In this document: one piece after another, positions 12,201 through 21,304 of the stretch
Layout of the letters: every line of letters starts with the position of its first letter
How positions within the stretch are numbered: the first letter of the stretch is position 1
DNA from: Hirudo medicinalis
Lineage: Eukaryota > Annelida > Clitellata > Hirudinida > Hirudinidae
Length of the DNA stretch: 64,000 nt
NCBI GenBank assembly: GCA_011800805.1
Contig: MPNW01000257.1
Span: forward strand, 61,568 to 125,567
Reading direction: 5' to 3'
Position numbers and translations under genes: made by a program
Notes under the pieces: generated by a model
Seen by the model: the letters and a program-made list of their open reading frames with translations, nothing else
Databases searched by the model: none
Told to the model about the DNA's origin: nothing

Positions 12201-15200
12201 TTTTTTAGGTTCGCCTTTCTTCGGTTTTCGCAGCAGATTGATCCCCAAACCGCTGCTCTGATTGCGACCAAATTCGAGGGCATGACCTTTGAACGGGAGG
12301 TCGTCGTCGCCTCGAGTCAGAAACACGTGCTTGATGAACCGGTCTTAATCATCGTTCAGTGCCTCAAACGTGAACAGCAGGAAAAGGTTTTTCAAAGCTT
12401 TGACGAATTTGGATTTGATTGCGGTGAGTCCATCAATAGTCATTCGATTAAAATTAATAGTTGTCATAAATAATAAAAATTTACATAATTTATGGATGCA
12501 GAGGGTGCAGTGAGTGATATCTTTAGACTGCGTGAGGGAGCCTCCCTTCTCCTCTCCTTCAGAGGTAACATCGATTTCACCGATAAAACTCCACGAAGGA
12601 TTCTTTTCCACTCCAATCTTCGGACGAACAAGTTTTCCGTTCGTTCATCCTTCATTTGTTCTATCTAACATTTATTTACTTTCTTAAAGTCACTTGGGTT
12701 AACCATGATGATTTGGACTATTTATTATTATTATTTTATTTTTTATTATTTTTTGCTTTATTTTCTCAGCCAAACAAACGAATAAACTTAATCACGGATC
12801 AAAAACCTCACCAAATATTTAAAGTCTCCCTTCTGGGCCTGAGAGAACCCCGGGACATAATGCGCAAAGCACAGCACAACCAACATTTAAAAATCAGTCC
12901 GTGCATGTGTAATGTACACAATAAATGTCATCGTTGATAAATTCATCAACATCGACCTTGTCATATAAACTCTATGCTTTACAGTCTCATGTTTCAGTTG
13001 TTTCTTGGCTGCGGGTCTTTTTGATTTTCCAAACTTTCTGTATTCGCAAAGAATTGCGCTATTATCTTTCAAAGCATCGAGCAGAAACTCATCCTCATTA
13101 GACTTGGACTGTGCCACCATTGCCGACATTCTATTGATTCTAATGATCGGCACCCATTTTCTGAGCTGCATTATTCCGAGTCCTCCATCCATGACTCCCG
13201 CGTGGAAGAAAGCAACCGGCGTTTCTTTGGGAAAGCACGGTCATTGTCCTACAGCAGATCTTATCTTGGTATCAGAAGCACTGAGAGACTTTAATGAAAT
13301 GCTATTAAAGATGAGATAATGCACAAGACTTGGTGTTAGATGGGACCTGAGAGCGTACAATTTTTGATTTGGCTTCAGTAGAGCCCTGGGTATTGAATGC
13401 AACTTGTTCTGAATTGTTTCTCCTATTGATCAATGTCAGCACCGAGGTACTTGTAATTGTCAAGAATGCCGTAATTTGATGTTGGTTGACCTCAAGGTAA
13501 GGATCCGGGTTGACAATCCAGGGGTTATTCTTCATCTGCACTTCCGCAGAGTGGTTGTCAGAGTGTTGTCAGAGACGAGCATATTTGAGCATTGATCCTC
13601 AGTCCCACTTTCGCCAAAGACATCTCAACTTGTTCCAGAAGCTTCTTCATTCCAATATCCGAGGAGGATACAAGGATCAAATCTTCTGCAAATGCATGTA
13701 ATTTGCATTTGACTGACGAATTAATATCTCCAGTCACACCGATGGAAGGGTCCATCACCATGTCGATCACCGCGTTAAAGAGAGAAGATATCTTTGCCGT
13801 ACTCCTCTGTTCACTGGAATGTCATGACTCAATTTTCCTCCAATCTTTAGTTGGACTGAGCAGTTACTATAAGCCTCTGATATGTATCTCAGCTTGAATG
13901 GCAGAGTTCCGAGTCTGNNNNNNNNNNNNNNNNNNNNNNNNNNNNNNNNNNNNNNNNNNNNNNNNNNNNNNNNNNNNNNNNNNNNNNNNNNNNNNNNNNN
14001 NNNNNNNNNNNNNNNNNNNNNNNNNNNNNNNNNNNNNNNNNNNNNNNNNNNNNNNNNNNNNNNNNNNNNNNNNNNNNNNNNNNNNNNNNNNNNNNNNNNN
14101 NNNNNNNNNNNNNNNNNNNNNNNNNNNNNNNNNNNNNNNNNNNNNNNNNNNNNNNNNNNNNNNNNNNNNNNNNNNNNNNNNNNNNNNNNNNNNNNNNNNN
14201 NNNNNNNNNNNNNNNNNNNNNNNNNNNNNNNNNNNNNNNNNNNNNNNNNNNNNNNNNNNNNNNNNNNNNNNNNNNNNNNNNNNNNNNNNNNNNNNNNNNN
14301 NNNNNNNNNNNNNNNNNNNNNNNNNNNNNNNNNNNNNNNNNNNNNNNNNNNNNNNNNNNNNNNNNNNNNNNNNNNNNNNNNNNNNNNNNNNNNNNNNNNN
14401 NNNNNNNNNNNNNNNNNNNNNNNNNNNNNNNNNNNNNNNNNNNNNNNNNNNNNNNNNNNNNNNNNNTCTTTGCCGTACTCCTCTGTTCACTGGAATGTCA
14501 TGACTCAATTTTCCTCCAATCTTTAGTTGGACTGAGCAGTTACTATAAGCCTCTGATATGTATCTCAGCTTGAATGGCAGAGTTCCGAGTCTGCGAGATG
14601 CTCTAACAATCGATTGATGGGAAACCGAATCAAATGCTTTGCTCACGTCCATGAAGGTTTTCAGTCTTTTCTTCTGCTCCCTCTTTTTCTTTAGGATTGC
14701 TCTGACTAGCCATATATTGTCCGCTAGGCCATCGCCGTGCCTGAAAGTCTTCTGACGAATAATTTGTGGCAGTGCAGGCTGGGTCGCGAACACGACACAT
14801 TACGACTGTTGCCATCACTGCCGCATGCAGGAACGCAACCCTCTGAGCACTCGAGTCATGTCTAGCACTTTTAGAAATACTTTTGTTATGTGACAAATGA
14901 ACTGAAATAGATGAACTATGGCATTAGATGACTGCTGGATTTGACATGTCTCAGTAAGCGCGGTTGTTGCTGAACAAGTCAGGTATCTCTCCAGTATTGC
15001 TTTACATTTGTCAGCGAGTCTTTGGCTTTTGATGACATTCAATGTTCTGTGCTTAAATCTTTAATGGAGTTCTTTATTGACATTGTATATTCCATTTCGA
15101 ATCATCTCAGACTCCATGGCAGCAAGCATGCAATATTCTTCCTCTGTCCATCTTGCTTTTGAAGAGGGAAGACCAGCTCTTCCTTTGTGATATTCAAGTG

Positions 15201-15859
15201 GATGAATTCTGCTTTCATGGATGTGTTTACCTCTCACAGTGGCGAACTTCTTGTTGCAAAAGTCACAACGCACCTGTTTTCTACTAGCACCTGAAGGAGT
15301 TTCTTTCTTTCTTTGAACCAATTTGCTCTGGCCAAAGTGTATAAACTCCAGGCTATCCGAATAAACCTCCATGAAACAACCTCTCTTCAATCACTTGTAA
15401 TATTTATTTCCGCTGTGGAAATTCAAATTTGTCAGGATGGCTAACCTGCTTCGTTTTTGGAAGAAATAACGAATCTTCGATGTAGGTAGACAGGTTAGAT
15501 TTTCTTCTTTTATTTTTTCTTCAAAGAAGTAAGTCGTTCACCGAAAGACAAACTAATGGCAGGGGACACGAGCAACACATAAAAACAATTTTAAAAATTG
15601 AATTTAAAGCGAATTTTAACTGCTTAAACTCGGGAGCTCAAACAAAACATCCCCACTTATCGCTCGCTGAACAACATTATTATTATTTTATTATTATGAT
15701 TATTAAAATTATTATTATTATTAATGATATTATTATCATTATCATTACAANCCCCACTTATCGCTCGCTGAACAACATTATTATTATTTTTTTTAATATT
15801 ATTAACATTATTATTATTATTAATGATATTATTATCATTATCATTACAATTTTGTGTAA

Positions 15860-15921
<62 letters not shown>

Positions 15922-17150
15922 GCATTTGATATCAAGTGTCATTTCTTTAGGCAACAATCAACGAAATAAATCCTTTCGGTCAGAATGCTCTGCCAATGTA
16001 CAGAGGAAGTTTGCAGATCAAATTCATCGATGAAGCAGTTCTTCCAAGAATTAAAAACCAAGCCGACAAAGTATCAACCACCTCAAATTTATGGTCAAAA
16101 CTTTCATCGAAGTTCGAAGCGACACCTACCGAAAAAATTCTCTCCGAACTCCAAATTCTCCTTCCAAAGGTGACTTTAAAAATGACCATAACGATAATGA
16201 TTCAGAGTTTTATGGCGTGTGTTCAACAGAAAAGATGGAAGGGATGATTTGAAATTGTAGACATGAGTTGATTTCAGAGGTTTCTGAAGATAACTGGTGG
16301 CTATTAAAAAAAAAGAATAATAAGGAAATTAAATGAGTATTGCCCAAAAATATTTTAATTAATTCTAATATTCCATTTCATTTTAAATTCTAAATGAATA
16401 AATTTGTTGCAGAAAGATGTGCATGCTCCCAGCGTAAGACGAGTTCAAATTGTTTTAAAAAACGAAGGTCGGTAATAAAAACTCTAAAAGTCAATATTTT
16501 CTTTAATTGACGCAATTTATGCACTTAGTAAATATCCATAACTTTAGTAGTAATTATAATCAACCTCTCACCTAAGCTTCACTCATCAGTTTTCCATTCA
16601 TCCTCAGGTCCATTCTCCGTCGCCTACTTTGATCGTCTCTCCAGTTCTCTCGGTGACAGCTGGAAAAGTTTGGCGGAAAAGTTGAGCATCAGCAGGGTGT
16701 CAGTGCAGCGCATCGTCAGCAGTTGTTCGAGGTTGGATGACGAGGGGAACATGGCAGCCAAGCAAATGCTCTTTCAGTGGTTCAAAACTTCTCCTAAAGC
16801 TTGCGACAAAGTATTAGTATTAATTAGTAATAGCAAATAACATTTCGATGTTAATACACTTGTCAAGCAACCTGGCAGTTATTACCATTTTTGAAACGAA
16901 TTCTAAGATTTCACGAGTAATTTATTAGATCATTATTTTTTAAATGTAATTTGTTAATCTGATCATCTTTAATTTTTTTAAATTTAATCCATGTAAATTG
17001 GTAAAAAGTGATATATTTTTTTATTTCCGTGTTGATTTTTGACCTGCATGTGTGTTTCTATTTCAGGTAAATGTTTTGAAGGCGGCATTGAAAGCCATTG
17101 GAAGGAATGATTTGGTCGATGAACTCAGCGGGTTGCATGTTGGCCATTAG
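6255..17150 (+). CDS. ZU5/UPA-like and Death domain protein, DTHD1-like
   Basis: Seventeen exons chain with matching phases: 6255-6543, 6829-7022, 7352-7520, 8358-8602, 8711-8937, 9813-10026, 10379-10618, 10725-10922, 11290-11548, 11891-12017, 12209-12423, 12502-12638, 12770-12913, 15951-16169, 16413-16467, 16608-16810 and 17067-17150, about 1,072 residues. Residues 1-95 are basic and low-complexity; about 98-375 are helical and rich in Glu/Lys/Leu (coiled coil); about 380-680 are beta-rich ZU5-like segments (VVLLKPSNGGPRIKFP then TTTRVFIPHNAI, with an acidic DDDDEEEE insert between the two); about 680-960 resemble UPA; about 978-1066 form a Death domain (AYFDRLSSSLGDSWKSLAEK, ending LKAIGRNDLVDELSG). 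The order matches the Death-domain-containing protein 1 family rather than UNC5, PIDD or ankyrin, which have Ig, LRR or ankyrin repeats. Function unknown; Death domains normally mediate homotypic assembly. Some splice sites, especially 12638 and 12913, are inferred from reading frame. Intron 12914-15950 holds an R2-like element. Confidence 0.75.
9591..9766 (+). repeat. tRNA-derived SINE, full-length but diverged
   Basis: The head has an A-box-like ttggccgaatgggt and a B-box-like tgttcggaaccc, about 50 bp apart. The body is ctttattgccacaagtgcccc and the tail is cttctgacgc followed by an AT-rich end. It lies in a DTHD1-like intron in the same orientation as the gene. Confidence 0.8.
11005..11138 (+). 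mobile_element. CR1/L2-like LINE 3' end
   Basis: The plus strand reads NPLIRARPSLELFKHHLKTH then a stop, the usual last residues of a CR1/L2-type LINE ORF2 (the FK..LKTH motif). It is followed by ctgacgctatgcacattgcg and (att)n. That tail is almost the same as the 3' end of the SINE family here. It lies in a DTHD1-like intron. Confidence 0.65.
11150..11216. repeat. Trinucleotide microsatellite
   Basis: Runs of cat/tca, cag and cgt triplets. It follows directly on the LINE 3' end at 11005-11138, so it probably grew from the (att)n tail. Intronic. Confidence 0.8.
11600..11775 (-). repeat. tRNA-derived SINE
   Basis: On the minus strand the order is head (gcaagttagctcaaaagg, B-box gtgttcgcgaccc), body (ctgcactgccacaaacgccc), then catctgacgcttatggcg and an AT-rich end. 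The 60 bp just upstream of its head (11776-11835) match 14849-14908, which also sit next to a copy of the same SINE head. Confidence 0.8.
13791..13917. repeat. 127-bp duplicate left of gap
   Basis: This segment recurs at 14467-14593 on the right of the N gap, apparently without any difference. Both are part of the R2-like RT. Identity right up to each gap edge suggests an assembly duplication, not a biological repeat. Confidence 0.85.
13918..14466. other. Assembly gap (549 N)
   Basis: Run of N inside the R2-like element, flanked by the same 127-bp sequence on both sides. The true distance may be zero or negative. Confidence 0.95.
14467..14593. repeat. 127-bp duplicate right of gap
   Basis: Second copy of 13791-13917. 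Merging the two copies would make the reverse transcriptase reading continuous, as expected if only one exists. Confidence 0.85.
14763..14848 (-). repeat. SINE head inserted in the R2-like element
   Basis: The minus strand shows ctcagagggttgcgttcctg, the B-box region gcgttcgcgacccagcctg and gcactgccacaa, then returns to R2-like sequence at attattcgtcagaag. About 11 bases of the head (gcaagttag region) are missing relative to the copy at 11600-11775. Confidence 0.75.
15651..15930. repeat. (ATT)n microsatellite with duplicated unit around one N
   Basis: The unit starting ccccacttatcgctcgctga at 15651 recurs at 15752 straight after a single N at 15751, and both copies run into (att)n and att/atc arrays. 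The array ends about 20 bp before the DTHD1-like exon at 15951. The doubled unit is probably an assembly join error. Confidence 0.85.
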
Positions 17151-17194
17151 AAATTTTAATAATACAAAATATGTTTTAATTTTTAAATGCTTTG

Positions 17195-17200
17195 AATAAA
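17195..17200 (+). promoter_or_regulatory. Polyadenylation signal of the DTHD1-like gene
   Basis: AATAAA 44 bp after the TAG at 17148-17150. Confidence 0.7.
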
Positions 17201-17220
17201 ACTTTAATTTTCACTAATTC

Positions 17221-17226
17221 TTTATT
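17221..17226 (-). promoter_or_regulatory. Polyadenylation signal of the CTH-like gene
   Basis: AATAAA on the minus strand, 72 bp past the stop at 17298. It lies only 20 bp from the opposing signal at 17195-17200, so the two transcripts probably overlap at their 3' ends. Confidence 0.6.
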
Positions 17227-17297
17227 CAAACCAATGTTTAAAATTCTAAAAATATCATCAAAACTTTGATGACTGTTTTCTCTTGGCCTTCGAATTC

Positions 17298-20110
17298 CTA
17301 ATAACAGATCTGTAAAATGGATTAGAAAATTGTTAAAAATTTATGAAGATTTCCAATTATAACCAAATCAATTTAAACCTGCAAAGCCTGTTTTATATCT
17401 TGCAAAAGATCTTCAGAATCTTCTAAACCGACAGACAATCTTATGAGAACTTCAGATGAGTTGTGCTTTGGGCTGAATTTTTAATTTTAAAGAATTGTTT
17501 CCATTTATTAAAGAATAAAATTAATTGAGTTGATAAAGAAGTTCATAGTTGAACAAAAATGCGCTATAATTGAATTTATGTTTTAAAGATTAAACGTCAA
17601 ATTAATTTAGTAATAAAAATTTGAAAACATTAAACTGTTAATAATCGGGATATGTTTGTAGAGAAAGGCTACCTACAGAAACCTAGAAGTCGATTAATTA
17701 TTCATGACCATATAATGGCCGAGACGCAAACAATATTTGAATACGACTCGTCCAAAGCACGACATTTCTGTTCAGTCGGTCATCTATAATATTTGAGATT
17801 CCCCTAACACTAACACCATCTCTAACACTAATACTTAACCCCAAGCCCGGCTTCATTTAATTTAAAATCTAGTCCCATCTCCGTCCCTAAGACCCCTATG
17901 AATGATTAATCGACTTTTGGGCTGCTGTAAGGAAACTCAACCATGGAAAAAACCTATCTCCTTGTCTTACAAAAGGCAGATTCGACTTTCATGGCCGCCA
18001 ATTGTTTCAATAGGCATAAAAATCTGCAAAATGATTAAAATTGACTGATTTAAAATTAAACGTTTACACTCCACATTCTTAGTAATTTTTGTAAATTTTA
18101 TTAATTTTCGTGAAGTTATAATAAAAATCTCAAAAATATAAATCTAACATAGAAATCTTTTGCCAAGCATTAAATGGAGAGGATTAAGAAAAATAAACAA
18201 TCGATTAATTTACTAGAATTTAATGTGAATCTGACCTTCAACTTCGACATAAATCTCCTGGCAGATTCAAGGTCACTCATGTGAAACGACACCACCCCTC
18301 CAAACCCTGCTGTCTGATTCACGAGTAATTCATGATACACATGAGGAGTCAGACCTGCATGAAGATCAGGACTGATAGTATGAGAATTATTAATTTAAGT
18401 TATTGATTATTTCCTATTAATAACCAATCAATGAGTGGATGACTTACGAATTCCAAACAATTAGGATGCTAACGTTTGCATTTTTATCATGAAAAAGTTG
18501 AAAACTAAGACTGATATTGTTATAGACTGATTGTTATAAAAAATGTTGTATACACTGATTTTATAACAATTATGATGCAATAACATTAAAAAAATCAGAC
18601 AATATGTTTTAAAGGAACTGTTAAAAATATCATGTGTGGACTATAAATTTATTTTACTCCGAGGACTTACTTGGGTAAGACACATGTGACACACCTGGAT
18701 GATTCTGGAGAAATGTTGCTATTTTCAGAGCATTATTGCTGTGCTCCTGCATGCGAAGTGCCAATGATTTGATGCTCGTTGAGAGGAGGTAGCAGGAGAA
18801 TGATGGTGGTGCCAATCCAAAAGCTACCAAAAAGAAATATGAGAACTTATTGTCGAAAGAGCCAGTTCGTCACTCGTTCTTGAATTCGTTATGAAGAATT
18901 TATTTTCATATTCCTGCATTTTATGCAATATCATCTTTAAACACCAATGTTTTCATGCTCAGCATTTAAACCTGTGTAACTCAATATGCATGCAAGTTAG
19001 CTCAGAGTGCTGCGTTCCTGCATGCGACTAATAATAGTAACAGTCATAATGAGATAATTAATCGTGCTTGTTTGCAACCCAACTCGCACTGCACCACAAG
19101 CACCCCTGGGAGGGAGAGCTGCATAAAAGATTAACCAAGAGCACCTCTTAAGCTATGCATACGGCGCTATATAAATGATTTACAATTATAATTAACTAAT
19201 TATAATTGCTTCTAAAATTATTCATAAATCATGCTTCATAAATTAACGATGTGAAGCGAATGTTGAAACTAACTATTTTCAATCGATTTTATTTTCAAAT
19301 TCAGTTCGTGACTGTTGAAAATCAAGGCTCCGAGATGGGTCTCTGAAGAACCTTGTGAAACAAGTTTTAAGTGAATGAGTTGAGCAGATTAATTATGTGA
19401 ATGAATGAAGTGGTAGGTGAATGCCATTGGTAGGATAAGTGAATGGATGGATGGTTGGATGGTATTCCTTGGATGAATGAATTCTAAAAATTACCGTCCA
19501 TGTAAGCAGACACTGAATGAAATGAAATATCTGCCCCAAGCGTCATAGGCTTCTAAAAAAGGAAGTTAGGAAATATAATTACAATGGTAAATGTCCATTA
19601 TACCAAAGATTTGTTAACATTAATCGAATATTTAATGATTAATAATAAATATTTGAAATTAAATGCAATTTGTTTCGCAATCAATCAAGTATTGTTTAAA
19701 ATAATTATGAGTTCTAAAGAGCACCTGGTAGAAAGGAGAGGGAATGGTGTTGTCAACGGCAACAATGACGTCACTGTTCCTCTCACGAACTCTTCTGACG
19801 ATCTCTCCAATGTCGAGGATTTTCAGTGAAGGATTAGTCGGAGATTCCAGCCAAAGTAACTGGTATTATTGCCATTAATTATTAAACATTAAATTGAAAT
19901 AATTTAACCCTTAGTAATTCATCTGCCAATTCATCTACTCATCCATCAACGCGCTCACTCATTCGTTCACCTTTGTATTCGTGAGGAGTGCAGAAAGAAG
20001 GTCACTGATGTCCGATGATGCATCCAGGAATGTCGAAGATATGTTCATCTTGTTGACCACATCGATCAAACACTTGCCAAACTCTTCGTCATGTCGCCAA
20101 TAATTTGATG

Positions 20111-20189
<79 letters not shown>

Positions 20190-20220
20190 GTGCATTTATA
20201 TAGCGCCGCACCCCAGGGGN

Positions 20221-20265
<45 letters not shown>

Positions 20266-21046
20266 GTGCATTTATATAGCGCCGCACCCCAGGGGCGCTT
20301 TGTGGCGGTGCAAGCTGGTATGCGAACACGACACAGGAACGCTACCCTCTGAGCCAACTTGCACGCCAGTTACGCTCTTAATCATCTTGATTAAGTAATT
20401 AGTAAGGATTATTAAACAATTTATTTGAGCTGTTGTAATTCGAAGTGTTTCTTTTAAGTTGAAAATCAAACAAACAGAAATTAAATCCTGCAATTACTAG
20501 CAATGGTAATCTATGAATAGAAATCAAATGGAAAATCACCTCCAATGACGTCACAGACGCATAGCACGTGGTCTCCTGGAAGAAGTATATGACACGTGGC
20601 CATAATTGCTGCCTTTTCGTTCGAAACCAGAACACCTGTTGTAACAAAACATTTGAATTGAGCGATAACCATTCAATCTGTCTTTGCTTGATTAAATAAA
20701 GTTGTGGAAAAATTAAAACTTGAACTCCCAGACACGAACTGACACTGGACACTCACAGTGTTTGGCCTCTTCAAGAATTGCAAAACACCTTTCGACACTT
20801 TCCCTTGAAGTATCAGAATTCGATAAGAGATCCTGATTATTTGGAATTCAAAACATTCAGTCTTCATTTAATTCTTGAAATTTCTCATTTCAAGTAAATA
20901 TATATTATCTTTTCACTTACACTACACCTGAGGCCTTCATCCAGGTGAAGTTTGTTTCCACTGTGAATTGCACAGGTAGAAAAGTGTTGGGAGGGACAGA
21001 ATGAAGAATGTTCCTTTGGAAATCTGGCGCCATGCGAATAATCCAT
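17298..21046 (-). CDS. CTH-family paralogue lacking the PLP lysine, probable pseudoenzyme
   Basis: Minus-strand exons: 20921-21046 (ATG at 21046), 20757-20832, 20540-20635, 19971 to about 20108, 19725-19859, 19495-19552, 19274-19351, 18671-18823, 18236-18354, 17971-18023, 17379-17472 and 17298-17309. Sizes equal or nearly equal those of CTH (96/96, 58/58, 78/78, 153/153, 53/53), so it is a duplicate of that gene and not of bacterial origin. The fold is recognisable ([55 protein letters not shown]). Catalysis looks lost: SLTKYMNG becomes SVSAYMDG (Lys to Ala), VYGG becomes VIGG, the YxYxRxGNPT strand is absent, and the MTHAS segment is missing. Apart from the exon at about 20108, exon phases fit and no in-frame stop was seen, so it is not an obvious pseudogene. 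The acceptor of that exon is replaced by a microsatellite; see the findings. Confidence 0.8.
18987..19196 (+). repeat. tRNA-derived SINE
   Basis: Head gcaagttagctcagagtgct, diverged B-box, body gcactgcaccacaagcaccc, then cctcttaagctatgcatacg and gcgctatataaat. It lies in a CTH-like intron, antisense to the gene. Confidence 0.8.
20109..20367 (-). repeat. SINE with long (TTA)n tail abutting a CTH-like exon
   Basis: On the minus strand the head (gcgtgcaagttggctcagag) is at 20367, the body reads gccacaaagcgcccctgggg, then gcggcgctatataaatgcac and (tta)n. The tail runs to about 20109, directly against coding sequence. A single N at 20220 separates two copies of the block aagtgcatttatatagcgcc (20188 and 20264 onward), an apparent assembly duplication. 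The tRNA-like part is internally shortened: the segment between acacgac and aggaacg is missing. Confidence 0.75.
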
Positions 21047-21304
21047 AATGATGTGATTTGGTAATTTCGATTCTTTCCTTGATAACGATAATTCGTTTTG
21101 TTTCTCAGATAATTTGCAATTGTTACAATTTTTAAAGTTGTTGGATTAAAGTGTTCTTGTGAACTTACGTAGATAACGAATAAATTATCAGGTTTGTGCG
21201 AAAGGTATACATCATGTCATCATGTCATCATCATCATCAACATCGTCATCGTCATCATTATTATCATTATCATTGGTTTTTTTTTTCAATCTTATATCTT
21301 CTGA

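Larger units (their letters stand above)
12930..15400 (-). mobile_element. Degenerate R2-clade LINE (zinc finger, Myb, RT)
   Basis: Minus-strand remains of one non-LTR element, 5' end on the right. At 15061-15390 there is a C2H2 finger (CDFCNKKFATVRGKHIHESR) then RWTEEEYCMLAAMESEMIRNG, the R2 order of zinc finger plus Myb-like motif. At 14590-14790 is reverse transcriptase: FMDVSKAFDSVSHQSIVRAS, then GVRQR before the gap. At 13558-13770, on the other side of the gap, is the active-site region AFAEDLILVSSS, with E where the F/YADD box normally has an aspartate. At 13150-13200, FHAGVMDGGLGIMQLRKW matches the post-RT segment of R2 proteins. Frameshifts, stops, a SINE head and a 549-base N gap break it up. 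It sits in an intron of the DTHD1-like gene, antisense to it, far from any rDNA. Confidence 0.8.

Noticed and set aside
13882..14526. Long open frames across the N gap
   Set aside because: Made of undefined bases; no coding evidence.
15657..15935. Asn/Ile-rich frames
   Set aside because: Translation of an (att)n microsatellite.
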